From an uncultured Holophagaceae bacterium (GTDB taxonomy: Bacteria; Acidobacteriota; Holophagae; Holophagales; Holophagaceae), in NCBI GenBank assembly GCA_903913215.1, contig CAIWKE010000035.1:1-64000 (forward strand): 64,000 bases of DNA, read 5' to 3'. Positions within the stretch are counted from its first letter, which is position 1. Each line of letters opens with the position of its first letter. Below are positions 10,946-22,255 of this stretch, piece by piece. Below the pieces are notes generated by a model, which was not told the DNA's origin, did not search any database, and worked only from the letters and a program-made list of their open reading frames with translations. Both the position numbers and the translations under genes were made by a program.

Positions 10946-11248
10946 TTAGAGCCCCAGTCCCGGCAACCCGAGGCCGCCACCCATCCCGCCCATCTGCTTC
11001 TTCATGGACTCATCGACCTTGGTGGCTGCATCCCGGAAGGCGGCGAGAAGCAGGTCCTCCAACATGGAGGGATCCTCTGGATCCATGGCCTCCTTGGCGA
11101 TGGAGAGGCCCATGAGCTCCTTGGAGCCGTTCAGGGTCACCTTCACCAATTCGCCGCCGGCGGTGCCGTCGACGCGCAGGTTGGCCTGGGCGTCGGCCAG
11201 CTTGGCCTGCATCTGTTGGGCCTGTTTCATAAGGAAGCGCATGTCCAT
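10946..11248 (-). CDS. ybaB: YbaB/EbfC nucleoid-associated protein
   Basis: MRFLMKQAQQMQAKLADAQ..., located upstream of recR. Confidence 0.92.
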   Translation of the reverse strand: MDMRFLMKQAQQMQAKLADAQANLRVDGTAGGELVKVTLNGSKELMGLSIAKEAMDPEDPSMLEDLLLAAFRDAATKVDESMKKQMGGMGGGLGLPGLGL

Positions 11249-11251
11249 GGT

Positions 11252-11827
11252 TCAGTCTCCGGAAGGAAGTACGGGTGGGGGGCAGGCGGAGTGGTGCAGA
11301 TGGGGCCAGTGGATGCGGCGGAGCCGCCGGGCCAGCCAGAACATGAGGAAGTATCCAATGGGCAGGGCCAGGAGGGTGCAGATCGTGCCACCGATGAGGT
11401 AGGACTTCAGGATCGGCTTCAGCATGGTGGTCATGGCCTCGAAGCCGCCCCAGGTGAGAAAGCTGCGCCAGCCGATCTTGTGCCACTGGACCCTGGCCAG
11501 ATTGGTGGGGTGGAGGCGGCCCCGCACCAGGTTGCCCACCCAGGTGCTGGCAGTGGCCATGGGCACCAGGGTCCAGGGGTTGTTCACCAGCATGGCCATG
11601 ATCATCAGCGGACGGTGGAGACGTCGGAAGATCAGGCAGAACAGGAAGACCATCCCCGTGTGCAGCCCCAGGAGCGGGTTCCAGGCGATGGAAAAGCCCA
11701 GGGCGAAGCTCCAGGCCACCTGCTCGGGGCTCAGTTCTGGGTGGAGGATGTGGGATTTGAGGATGTTCCAGAGGCCCTTGGGCTTGGCCGGTGGGGCTGG
11801 AACAGGCTGCTCGGAGGGATCGGTCAT
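11252..11827 (-). CDS. DUF2062 domain membrane protein
   Basis: SFALGFSIAWNPLLGLHTGMVFLFCLIFR..NNPWTLVPM, DUF2062-type sequence. Confidence 0.8.
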   Translation of the reverse strand: MTDPSEQPVPAPPAKPKGLWNILKSHILHPELSPEQVAWSFALGFSIAWNPLLGLHTGMVFLFCLIFRRLHRPLMIMAMLVNNPWTLVPMATASTWVGNLVRGRLHPTNLARVQWHKIGWRSFLTWGGFEAMTTMLKPILKSYLIGGTICTLLALPIGYFLMFWLARRLRRIHWPHLHHSACPPPVLPSGD

Positions 11828-12738
11828 GGGGCGAAGTGGTCGAATCCAAGGTCCGGCAGGGCGCTCGGTCCATCCCCATCATAGACGAGCAGAGGCGCTG
11901 GACCGCGCTCCAGCACCCGGCCCACGGGGATGAGGGGTAGGCCAAGCCGCTGCTCCGCCTCAGCCTGGCTGAGGCAAGTTCCAAAACAGCGCGCATAGTC
12001 CTCGCCACCGCGGAGGGCGTCCTCATCCAGGCCTGGGTCCACGGCGATGCTGAGGCTGGAAGCCAGGGCGAGGTTCCGGAGGTCGCGGCTGAGGCCGTCC
12101 GAAAGATCCAGGCAGGCATGGACCTCGGGCAGGTTGGCCAGTTTCGGCCCCAGGCCCAGATTTGGCCGGGGGGCCAGGTGGGCCTCCAGGTCCGGGTCGG
12201 GATGGGTCGGATCCCAGCGCTGCCCCGCCTGCAGCTTGCGCAGACCCCGCAGGCTTGCCCCGAGGCGCTGGTCTGCGAAAAGGCGGTCCCCAATTCGGAG
12301 GCCATCTCGTCGCAGCCAGCGAGTGGCGAATCCGAAGGCCGTGAGGCCCAGGCCCAGGCCCGAGGGACGGCCCACGGTGTCGCCCCCGATGACTCGGACT
12401 CCGCATTCGCGGCTGGCCTGGGCCAGGCCCAGGAGAAATGTTTCCAGCCAGGGACTGGTGATCTCGGGGCCCAGGGCCAGGGTGAGGGTATAGCCATAGG
12501 GGTGAGCCCCAGAGGCATCCAGGTCCGAGAGGTTCACGGCCAGGAGCTTTCGGGCCAGCAGGTCCGGTGGATGCCAGTCCAGGCGGAAGTGCTGGCCGGA
12601 TTCCATGAGGTCCGTGGTGACCAGCAGGGATTGCCCCGGCGGAGCAGGGGGCAGGGCGCCGCAATCATCCAAGAGATCCCCACCCCCCGGGAGCAGATCC
12701 CGGATCCGGGCTAGGATCCTGCGCTCCTCCAGGCTCAT
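11824..12738 (-). CDS. thiL: Thiamine-monophosphate kinase
   Basis: DDCGALPP, VTTDLMESGQHFRLDW, LAVNLSDLDASGAHPYGYTLTLAL. Confidence 0.92.
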   Translation of the reverse strand: MSLEERRILARIRDLLPGGGDLLDDCGALPPAPPGQSLLVTTDLMESGQHFRLDWHPPDLLARKLLAVNLSDLDASGAHPYGYTLTLALGPEITSPWLETFLLGLAQASRECGVRVIGGDTVGRPSGLGLGLTAFGFATRWLRRDGLRIGDRLFADQRLGASLRGLRKLQAGQRWDPTHPDPDLEAHLAPRPNLGLGPKLANLPEVHACLDLSDGLSRDLRNLALASSLSIAVDPGLDEDALRGGEDYARCFGTCLSQAEAEQRLGLPLIPVGRVLERGPAPLLVYDGDGPSALPDLGFDHFAP

Positions 12739-12869
12739 GGTCGGACCTCCGTCACAATTCCAGTTTCCCACGCCGAGGAGGCGAGTGGAGGCTTGGACTC
12801 GGCCCGAGGCGATGCTAGCTTGATTAGGTTCGCCCATCATGGGCCCCCCAGGGATTCTAGGAGACGACC

Positions 12870-13124
12870 ATGGCCATCACCAAAGTGTGGATCGAAGAAG
12901 GCTGCATCGTGTGCAACGCCTGCGAGGCTGAGTGCCCCGAAGTGTTCCACGTCACCGATTCCAGCTGCAACATCAATGGCTCCGTGCGCGAAGATGGCGT
13001 GGACTCCGAGAACCGTGACGAGATGAGCCCCCTGTCCGGCAGCAACGGCACGGACCTGGAAGCCGCCATCGAGGCCGCCATCGCTGGCTGCCCCGTGGAA
13101 GTCATCAAGATTGAGAAGGCCTAA
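12870..13124 (+). CDS. Ferredoxin, single [4Fe-4S]/[3Fe-4S] cluster
   Basis: CIVCNACEAECPEVF ... GCPVEVIKIE. Confidence 0.88.
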   Translation: MAITKVWIEEGCIVCNACEAECPEVFHVTDSSCNINGSVREDGVDSENRDEMSPLSGSNGTDLEAAIEAAIAGCPVEVIKIEKA

Positions 13125-13153
13125 GTTCTTAAATCACTGAGCGATTTGAGCTA

Positions 13154-13183
13154 GAAAACGAGCGCCGAAAGGCGCTCGTTTTC
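13154..13183. terminator. Bidirectional Rho-independent terminator
   Basis: GAAAACGAGCGCC-GAAA-GGCGCTCGTTTTC between convergent ferredoxin and cheX genes. Confidence 0.9.
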
Positions 13184-13208
13184 TTTGTCTGGGCGCGGGG
13201 CGGGGGAC

Positions 13209-13670
13209 TCAGTCCTTGAGGCCGACGTTCACTTCGAATTCGCCGAACTCGGTCTTGAAGGGGATGGCGATGCAGGGGACGTCGCCGCTGCGACTGATCT
13301 TGTGTCCTTTGCCGACCACCACGGTGGGCACGGAGATGGAAAGGCTGAAACCGTCCTGGATGAGGATGCGACGGGCGTCGCCGACCACGATGTTGCCGAT
13401 TTCGCCGACCGCATCCTCCACACTCTGGTCCAGGGTGGCGATCTCTTCCATGAGCATGTTGCTGGCGATCTTGCAGGCCAGGCTGGCGGGGAAGCTGAGG
13501 ATGATGGAGCCCGAGGTATCCCCGGTGATGCCGATGATGGCCGAGATATCGTAGGTGGTGATGAGGTCTTCCTTCACCGCAAGCCCGGTCTTCTCGGCGG
13601 CGATGCTGGCCATCATCTCCAGGCTTCGGAGGGTGGACTCGATGAAGGGATTGATGAAGGCGACGTTCAT
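13209..13670 (-). CDS. cheX: Chemotaxis protein CheX-like (CheC/CheX/FliY phosphatase family)
   Basis: NPFIESTLRSLEMMAS..., VEDAVGEIGNIVVGDARRIL helix motif (E-x2-N). Confidence 0.85.
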   Translation of the reverse strand: MNVAFINPFIESTLRSLEMMASIAAEKTGLAVKEDLITTYDISAIIGITGDTSGSIILSFPASLACKIASNMLMEEIATLDQSVEDAVGEIGNIVVGDARRILIQDGFSLSISVPTVVVGKGHKISRSGDVPCIAIPFKTEFGEFEVNVGLKD

Positions 13671-13783
13671 GGGACCCCGTGGGACATGGATTAGCTGCCT
13701 GTTTCGGCAGGGGATTGGCTTGGCATGATTTCTGGCGTCCTGCCCTGCTCCGGGTCACCATGGGGGTTCCCCCGGAGATTTCC

Positions 13784-14233
13784 ATGCTCAATCGAATCCA
13801 GGCCGATCTGAAAACCGCCATGCTGGCTAGGGACGCTGGTCGGACCCAGGTGTTGCGCATGGCTCTGGCCGCCTACAAGAACGAGGCCGTGGCTAAGGGG
13901 CTGGGCCCCCAGGGCACCCTGGCCGAGGGCGATGCCCTGGCGGTGGTGAAACGGCTGGTGAAGTCGCGGGAGGACAGCGTCGCCCAGTTTGAGAAGGTGG
14001 GCCAGCAGGACCGGGCCGCCCAGGAGCGGGCCGAGATCGAACTCCTGAAGCCCTACCTGCCTGCCATGGTCGAGGGCCCAGCCCTGGAAGCCGCCGTCCG
14101 GGCCGCCATCACCCAGAGCGGGGCCACCACGAAAAAGGACATGGGTCTGGTCATGAAGGCCCTGCAGGCGGAGCTGGGCGGCTCCTACGACGGCAAGGCC
14201 GCCAGTGGGCTGGTGCAGTCCTTCCTGGCCTGA
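13784..14233 (+). CDS. yqeY: GatB/YqeY domain protein
   Basis: LNRIQADLKTAMLARDAGRTQVLRMALAAYKNEAV... GSYDGKAASGLVQSFL. Confidence 0.92.
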   Translation: MLNRIQADLKTAMLARDAGRTQVLRMALAAYKNEAVAKGLGPQGTLAEGDALAVVKRLVKSREDSVAQFEKVGQQDRAAQERAEIELLKPYLPAMVEGPALEAAVRAAITQSGATTKKDMGLVMKALQAELGGSYDGKAASGLVQSFLA

Positions 14234-14262
14234 GACTGGCAAAGACACCAGGGGAAAAGATG

Positions 14263-14400
14263 ATTAGCCGCAGAGGGCGCTGAGGGCGCAGAGAAAAGAA
14301 CCCGCCAACTGCAGAGAACGCCGAGAACGCGGAGGAGAAGCAGTCAACCCCAGGGGAAGGCCTGGCCCCTCTGCGCTCTCCGCGTTCTCTGCGGTTAAAT
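14263..14400. repeat. Intergenic inverted-repeat element, purine-rich with ~9-bp period (CGCAGAG/CGAGAACGC units)
   Basis: ATTAGCCGCAGAGGGCGC... versus ...CTCTCCGCGTTCTCTGCGGTTAAAT; same architecture as 3819-3951. Confidence 0.75.
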
Positions 14401-14476
14401 AACCGATGAGCGCTGCCTCGTCGAATGGAAGGAAGCCCCCCGGCTCCTGCGGTAGACTTGAAGGTTCGAGGCCCCG

Positions 14477-16315
14477 ATGAAGCAATCCAAGCTCCTGATC
14501 CAGACCCTCCGCGAGACGCCGCGGGATGCCGACGTGGTGAGCCAACAGCTCATGATGCGGGCGGGCATGATCCAGAAGGTGGCCGCGGGCATCTACAGTT
14601 ACCTGCCCCTGGCCTTCCGCTCCATCCGTAAGTTCGAGGAGATCGTCCGGGAGGAACTTGAGAAGGATGGCTGCCAGGAGCTGCTCATGCCCGCGGTGCT
14701 GCCCGCGGAGCTGTGGCAGGAGAGCGGGCGCTGGAAGTTCTATGGCGATGAGCTGCTCCGCTTCTGCGACCGGAAGGCCAAGGCCGACATGGCCGAGCGC
14801 CGGGCCCGGGGGGAGAAGCCCGACGAGCGCGAGTTCTATAACTTCTGCCTGGGCCCCACCCATGAGGAAGTCATCACCGATATCGTCCGCAAGAACGTCC
14901 GCAGCTACAAGCAGCTGCCCATGAACCTCTTCCAGATCCAGACCAAGTTCCGGGATGAGCGGCGTCCCCGCTTCGGCCTGATGCGGGGCCGCGAGTTCAC
15001 CATGAAGGACGGCTACTCCTTCCACGCGGATGACGCCTGCGCGGATCGGGAATACTGGGCCATGTTCAACGCCTACAAGCGCATCTTCTCCCGTCTGGGG
15101 GTCAAGTTTCGACCCGTGGAGGCTGACAGCGGCGCCATCGGCGGCAGCTTCACCCACGAGTTCCATGTGCTGGCCGGCAGCGGCGAGGATGCCATCCTCA
15201 GCTGCGACGGGTGTGACTACACATCCAATATCGAGAAGACGGAGGCTCCGGCCCTGGCCGCCGAGGACCACGGGGCGGCCTTCGCCATCAAGCGGGACCA
15301 CTTCTGCACGCCCGGTGTGGTGGGTCAGGTGGAACAGGCGGCGGGCATGAAAGACGGCGAGCATGACGGCATGCCGCTCACCCAGACCAGCAAGTTCTTC
15401 CTCTACCGCGTCACCTTCAGCGATGGCGCCACCAAGCTGGTGGGCGCTGTCCTGCGCGGCGATCACGAGGTGAATCACGTGAAGGTGAAGAACTTCGTGG
15501 GTGCCGCCGAGATGGACCTGATGCCACTGGAAGAGGCCGAGGCCTTCACCGGCGCCAAGACCGGCTTCATGGGCCCCGTAGGCCTCAAGGATGTCCAACT
15601 GCTGGTGGACGCCAGCCTCCAGGGCGCCGTGAACCTCACCTGCGGTGCGAACCGCACGGACCACCACCACTTCGGCCTGGATCCCCAGCGGGACCTGCCC
15701 GGCTGCACCTATGTGGACCTCCGCATGGCCGCCGAGGGGGATGTCTGCACCCGCTGTGCCAAGGGCCATTACCAGGCCTTCCGGGGCATCGAAGTGGGCC
15801 AGGTCTTCAAGCTGGGCCTAAAGTACTCGACCTCCATGTCCTGCACCTTCCTGGATGAGCAGGGCAAGGAAAAGCCCATGGTCATGGGCTGCTATGGCAT
15901 CGGCATCACCCGCACCGTGGCCGCGGCCATCGAGCAGAACTTCGACGCCGATGGCATCGTCTGGCCCTGGCCCATCGCCCCCTACCAGGTGCACCTGCTG
16001 AGCCTGGATCCCGCCAACGCCGAGGTGGCCGCCGTGGCCTGCCAGGTGGAGAAGGACCTGGAGACAGCTGGCTTCGAGGTGCTGCACGATGAGCGCGAGG
16101 GCCTCAGCCCCGGCGCCAAGTTCAAGGACGCGGACCTGCTGGGCTTTCCCCTGCGGATCACCGTGGGTGCCAAGGGCCTCAAGGACGGCATCATCGAGCT
16201 GCGCGACCGCCGCACCAAGGAGGTCGTCAAGCTCAAGCCCGAGGCCGCTGTGGCCGAGGTCTCCGTGGCCAGGGACCGCATCATGCAGGAACTGGAAACT
16301 GCGGGAGGGCGCTGA
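14477..16315 (+). CDS. proS: Prolyl-tRNA synthetase
   Basis: LLIQTLRETPRDADVVSQQLMMRAGMIQKVAAGIYSYLPL; full-length 612 aa bacterial-type ProS with editing insertion. Confidence 0.96.
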   Translation: MKQSKLLIQTLRETPRDADVVSQQLMMRAGMIQKVAAGIYSYLPLAFRSIRKFEEIVREELEKDGCQELLMPAVLPAELWQESGRWKFYGDELLRFCDRKAKADMAERRARGEKPDEREFYNFCLGPTHEEVITDIVRKNVRSYKQLPMNLFQIQTKFRDERRPRFGLMRGREFTMKDGYSFHADDACADREYWAMFNAYKRIFSRLGVKFRPVEADSGAIGGSFTHEFHVLAGSGEDAILSCDGCDYTSNIEKTEAPALAAEDHGAAFAIKRDHFCTPGVVGQVEQAAGMKDGEHDGMPLTQTSKFFLYRVTFSDGATKLVGAVLRGDHEVNHVKVKNFVGAAEMDLMPLEEAEAFTGAKTGFMGPVGLKDVQLLVDASLQGAVNLTCGANRTDHHHFGLDPQRDLPGCTYVDLRMAAEGDVCTRCAKGHYQAFRGIEVGQVFKLGLKYSTSMSCTFLDEQGKEKPMVMGCYGIGITRTVAAAIEQNFDADGIVWPWPIAPYQVHLLSLDPANAEVAAVACQVEKDLETAGFEVLHDEREGLSPGAKFKDADLLGFPLRITVGAKGLKDGIIELRDRRTKEVVKLKPEAAVAEVSVARDRIMQELETAGGR

Positions 16316-16788
16316 TGGCCGAGGGCCGGGTTCTGCTGACCACCTTCATCGAGGGCGTCCTGGTTCACGGCCAGAACAACCCCTTTGTCCTGCTGGTGCC
16401 CACGCCCCACAGCCCTCACCGCGGCCTGCTCATGCCCGCGCAGGTGCCCTGGTCGCCCGGCTTCCTGCCCACGGCCCTGCTCAACGCCCAAATTGAGGCT
16501 GCCTGGGGCATGCCCTTCCGGTTTGTGGACAAGTCGACCCTGCCGGTGGTATTCGACGAGCGCACCAGCCGCCTCCCGACGCCTTGGCTTCTGCGCCTCG
16601 AAGGACTTGAAGGGCAGCAGCGCCTCTATCTCAGCCACCTGCTCCGCACCAAGGCCCCCGAGGACCTGCTGCCGCCCCCGCCCCCTGGCGGCCAGTGGCT
16701 CAGCGAGAAGGGCCTCCAGAATGCCGACATGCTCCCCGGCATCAAGCGCCTCTGCCAAGCCGCCCTGCAGGCCATCGCCGAAGGTTGA
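16315..16788 (+). CDS. Hypothetical protein, translationally coupled to proS
   Basis: ORF starts inside the proS stop (TGATGG); 157 aa, no family recognised. Confidence 0.65.
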   Translation: MAEGRVLLTTFIEGVLVHGQNNPFVLLVPTPHSPHRGLLMPAQVPWSPGFLPTALLNAQIEAAWGMPFRFVDKSTLPVVFDERTSRLPTPWLLRLEGLEGQQRLYLSHLLRTKAPEDLLPPPPPGGQWLSEKGLQNADMLPGIKRLCQAALQAIAEG

Positions 16789-16820
16789 GGCTTTACCCTC
16801 CGCATTTCTTTCCTAACTAA

Positions 16821-16847
16821 AAACGGCGCCCAAGGCGCCGTTTTTTT
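16821..16847. terminator. Bidirectional Rho-independent terminator
   Basis: AAACGGCGCC-CAA-GGCGCCGTTTTTTT between convergent genes. Confidence 0.92.
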
Positions 16848-16869
16848 ACATGGTTGGACGTCCGTCAGA

Positions 16870-17289
16870 TTACATCTGCTCAAATGCATTGAAGAAGTAC
16901 GCAACCTCGAACTTGGCGCTCTCGGGCTTGTCGCTGCCGTGGGTGGCGTTACGGCCGATGCTTGCGCCGAAACGCTTGCGGAGGGTGCCCTCGGCGGCGT
17001 TGGCGGGGTTGGTGGCGCCCATGAGGTCGCGCCAGCCCAGGATGGCGTTCTCGCCCTCCAGCACCATGATGGCCACGGGGCCCTCGGTCATGAAGGCTTC
17101 CAACTCCGCGTAGAAGCCCTTGCCCACATGCTCATGGTAGAAACCCTGGCAGATGGCGGGGGTGAGGCGGGTGAGCTTCAGGCCCACGATCTTGAGGCCG
17201 CTCTGCTCGATGGCGCTGAGAATTTCGCCGATGTGGCCGTCCTTGACGGCATCTGGCTTGACGATGGCAAAGGTGCGTTCGATGGCCAT
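16870..17289 (-). CDS. ndk: Nucleoside diphosphate kinase
   Basis: [15 protein letters not shown]..., [20 protein letters not shown] (active-site His). Confidence 0.96.
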   Translation of the reverse strand: MAIERTFAIVKPDAVKDGHIGEILSAIEQSGLKIVGLKLTRLTPAICQGFYHEHVGKGFYAELEAFMTEGPVAIMVLEGENAILGWRDLMGATNPANAAEGTLRKRFGASIGRNATHGSDKPESAKFEVAYFFNAFEQM

Positions 17290-17428
17290 GGTTTCTCCTG
17301 AATCCAAACAATCAGTGTGCCAGGATGAGGTAACTTCGGCAACCACGGATGCTTGGGCGACTGCACCAGGGCTGGGAAACGGGCCTCCATCGCGCTACAA
17401 TCGATGGTTTACGCGACTGGACGGTTTC

Positions 17429-20047
<2,619 letters not shown>

Positions 20048-20076
20048 GCAATTGTTTTTAATAACCCAATAAAACG

Positions 20077-20105
20077 AATGGGGCCGCGAGGTCCCATTGT
20101 TTTTG
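20077..20105 (+). terminator. Rho-independent terminator of secA
   Basis: AATGGGGCC-GCGA-GGTCCCATT followed by GTTTTTGT. Confidence 0.8.
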
Positions 20106-20142
20106 TAAGGCGGGCCGGGCTTCTCTGTCCCACAATAGGCCG

Positions 20143-20994
20143 ATGGAACTCATTGTTGTAACGGGCCTGTCCGGGGCCGGACGCCACTCGGTGCTGGGCG
20201 CGCTGGAGGATACTGGCTGTACCGCACTAGACAATGTTCCCGTGCGCCTGCTGGAACCCCTCATGGAGCTGGAATCCAAGCTCCAGGCCTCCCACGATCG
20301 GCTGGTGGTGGGCATGGACAGTCGCCAGGCGGACTTCGCCAGCGAGTTCGGGCCCCTGCTGGAGCGTCTCCGCATCGGGAACACGCCCGTACAGGTGGTC
20401 TTCGTGGAGGCCAGCGACGACATCCTCCTGCGGCGCTACTCGGAGACCCGGCGCCCCCACCACCTGGCCCTGCTTGGCACCGCCGGTGAGGGCATCCGCC
20501 GCGAGCGGGAGCTGCTGGCCCCCATCCGGGCCCTGGCCACAACCATTCTCGACACCAGCCACTTGAGCTTGTCTGAGCTGCGCCTGCGCATCGCGGCCCT
20601 GGTGCCGCACCTGCCCACGCGGCACACCGCCGTGCGGCTGCTCAGCTTCGGCTTCAAGCGGGGCGTGCCAGCAGATGCGGACGTGATCCTCGATGCCCGT
20701 TTCCTACCCAATCCCTATTACGTCGAAGCGTTGAAGCCTCTCAATGGCAAAGACTGGCCCGTTCAGGAGTACCTGCTGGAGGCCCCGGAATTCAGGGAGT
20801 TCCTGCAGAGAGCTGAAGATTGGCTGCGCTGGTCTCTGCCCCTGGTACAGCAAGAGGGCCGCGCCTATCACACCCTCGCCATCGGCTGCACTGGCGGCCA
20901 GCATCGCTCCGTGGCCCTGGTGGAGATGCTGGCCCACCGCCTGCGCAACGACGTCGCCGCCCTGTCCATCCGACATCGCGAACTCGACGGGTAG
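20143..20994 (+). CDS. rapZ: RapZ/YvcJ family nucleotide-binding protein
   Basis: VVTGLSGAGRHSVLGALEDTG, LDARFLPNPYYVEALKPLNG, AIGCTGGQHRSVALVE. Confidence 0.95.
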   Translation: MELIVVTGLSGAGRHSVLGALEDTGCTALDNVPVRLLEPLMELESKLQASHDRLVVGMDSRQADFASEFGPLLERLRIGNTPVQVVFVEASDDILLRRYSETRRPHHLALLGTAGEGIRRERELLAPIRALATTILDTSHLSLSELRLRIAALVPHLPTRHTAVRLLSFGFKRGVPADADVILDARFLPNPYYVEALKPLNGKDWPVQEYLLEAPEFREFLQRAEDWLRWSLPLVQQEGRAYHTLAIGCTGGQHRSVALVEMLAHRLRNDVAALSIRHRELDG

Positions 20995-21011
20995 AAAAGC
21001 CTCAACACCAA

Positions 21012-21060
21012 GGCACCGAGAATAGAAATGGGATGCCCACCCTTCTATTCTTGGTGCCTT
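21012..21060. repeat. Intergenic inverted-repeat element (CACCAAGGCACCGAGAATAGAA ...), related in style to 3819-3951 and 14263-14400
   Basis: AAGGCACCGAGAATAGAA versus TTCTATTCTTGGTGCCTT, 18 bp arms with one mismatch (G-U in RNA). Confidence 0.75.
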
Positions 21061-21123
21061 CTTGGTATCGGCTTCGCCGATACACAAGACGAAATGAAAC
21101 CTAGTGGTGATCAGTTCTGTCTT

Positions 21124-22245
21124 TTAGCCATCAGTAAAGATCACATTCCGCTTGGCCATTTCGGCGCGGATGAAGGCCCAGGCACCAGGCTGCTGGCCCA
21201 CCACTTCGGGGGGGCTGATGCCTTTGCGGGTGAAGCCGCCGCTGGCCAGAAGGCGCACTGCCGCGGTGCAGGTGTAGCCGGTGGTGCGGGCCATGGAGGT
21301 GGTGCGGGTGGCCTGGTCGTAGCGGTCCAGGAGGTTCAGCTCCTGGCGCATGGGTTGGCCGTCTTTTTCGCCCTCAACGGTCACCCGCATGACGGTGAAA
21401 TCCTCGTCGCCCTCCGCCATGAACCAGAGGGGGAAGAGCAGGGAGGTGGTGAGGTCCAGGGGACTGACCTCCGCATCGCCCACACGGATCTTCTCCTTGT
21501 TGAAGAAGCCGGATTCGCGGAACATCCGCATCTTCTCGATGTGGCCGGGGTAACGGAGGGTCTTCTCCTTCATGTCGGGGATGTTGGGAAAGCTCTTGAT
21601 GAGGCTCCGGAGGCCATCCGTATTGAAGGATTCCAGGGTGCCCAGGCCCGGGAAATCCAGCAGCTCTGCCTCGGAGAGCGCCGGGAAGACCACCACCTTG
21701 CCGTCCTTCACGTAGCGGGTGGGGCGGGTGTATTCCTCGATGACATCGATGGGACTGAAGCCCGCCTTGTACTCGTAGGGCCAGGTGCGGATCACGGGCA
21801 GGCCACCCACCAGGCACTCGAAGGAGCTGATGCGGTCCCACTGGGTGGACAGGTGGCCGAGGATGATGTTGTGGCAGCCGGGCGCAATGCCGCAGTCCAC
21901 AATGGCCGTGACCTGCTGGGCCTTGGCCAGGGCGTCCAGCTCGAAACAGTCCTCGTCGAAGAAGGAGATGTCCACCAGGGGCTTGGCGGCCTCCAGCACG
22001 GCCTTGGCCGTGGCGAAGCCCATGAACCCCGGCACGGCGCCCACCACGAAGTCTGCATCGGCCACGGCGGCCTTCAGGGCTTCGGCATTGGCGAGGTCCA
22101 CCGGGCGAATGGCCAGGCCGAAGCCCACCATGCGGGCCAGGGCCGCCTCTGACCGATCCGCCACCGTGACCTGGAAATCCGGGGCCAAATCTCGGGCCAT
22201 GGCGCCGCCCACGCGGCCAGCGCCCAGTACCACCACATGCGTCAT
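21124..22245 (-). CDS. Saccharopine dehydrogenase family protein
   Basis: VVVLGAGRVGGAMARDLA Rossmann N-terminus; VPGFMGFATAKAVLEAAKPLVDISFFDED; saccharopine dehydrogenase-like C-terminal region. Confidence 0.88.
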   Translation of the reverse strand: MTHVVVLGAGRVGGAMARDLAPDFQVTVADRSEAALARMVGFGLAIRPVDLANAEALKAAVADADFVVGAVPGFMGFATAKAVLEAAKPLVDISFFDEDCFELDALAKAQQVTAIVDCGIAPGCHNIILGHLSTQWDRISSFECLVGGLPVIRTWPYEYKAGFSPIDVIEEYTRPTRYVKDGKVVVFPALSEAELLDFPGLGTLESFNTDGLRSLIKSFPNIPDMKEKTLRYPGHIEKMRMFRESGFFNKEKIRVGDAEVSPLDLTTSLLFPLWFMAEGDEDFTVMRVTVEGEKDGQPMRQELNLLDRYDQATRTTSMARTTGYTCTAAVRLLASGGFTRKGISPPEVVGQQPGAWAFIRAEMAKRNVIFTDG

Positions 22246-22255
22246 GAAAGACTCC

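Noticed and set aside
14264-15769. 501 aa ORF antisense to proS
   Set aside because: Antisense of ProS, extended by the intergenic repeat element; no motifs.
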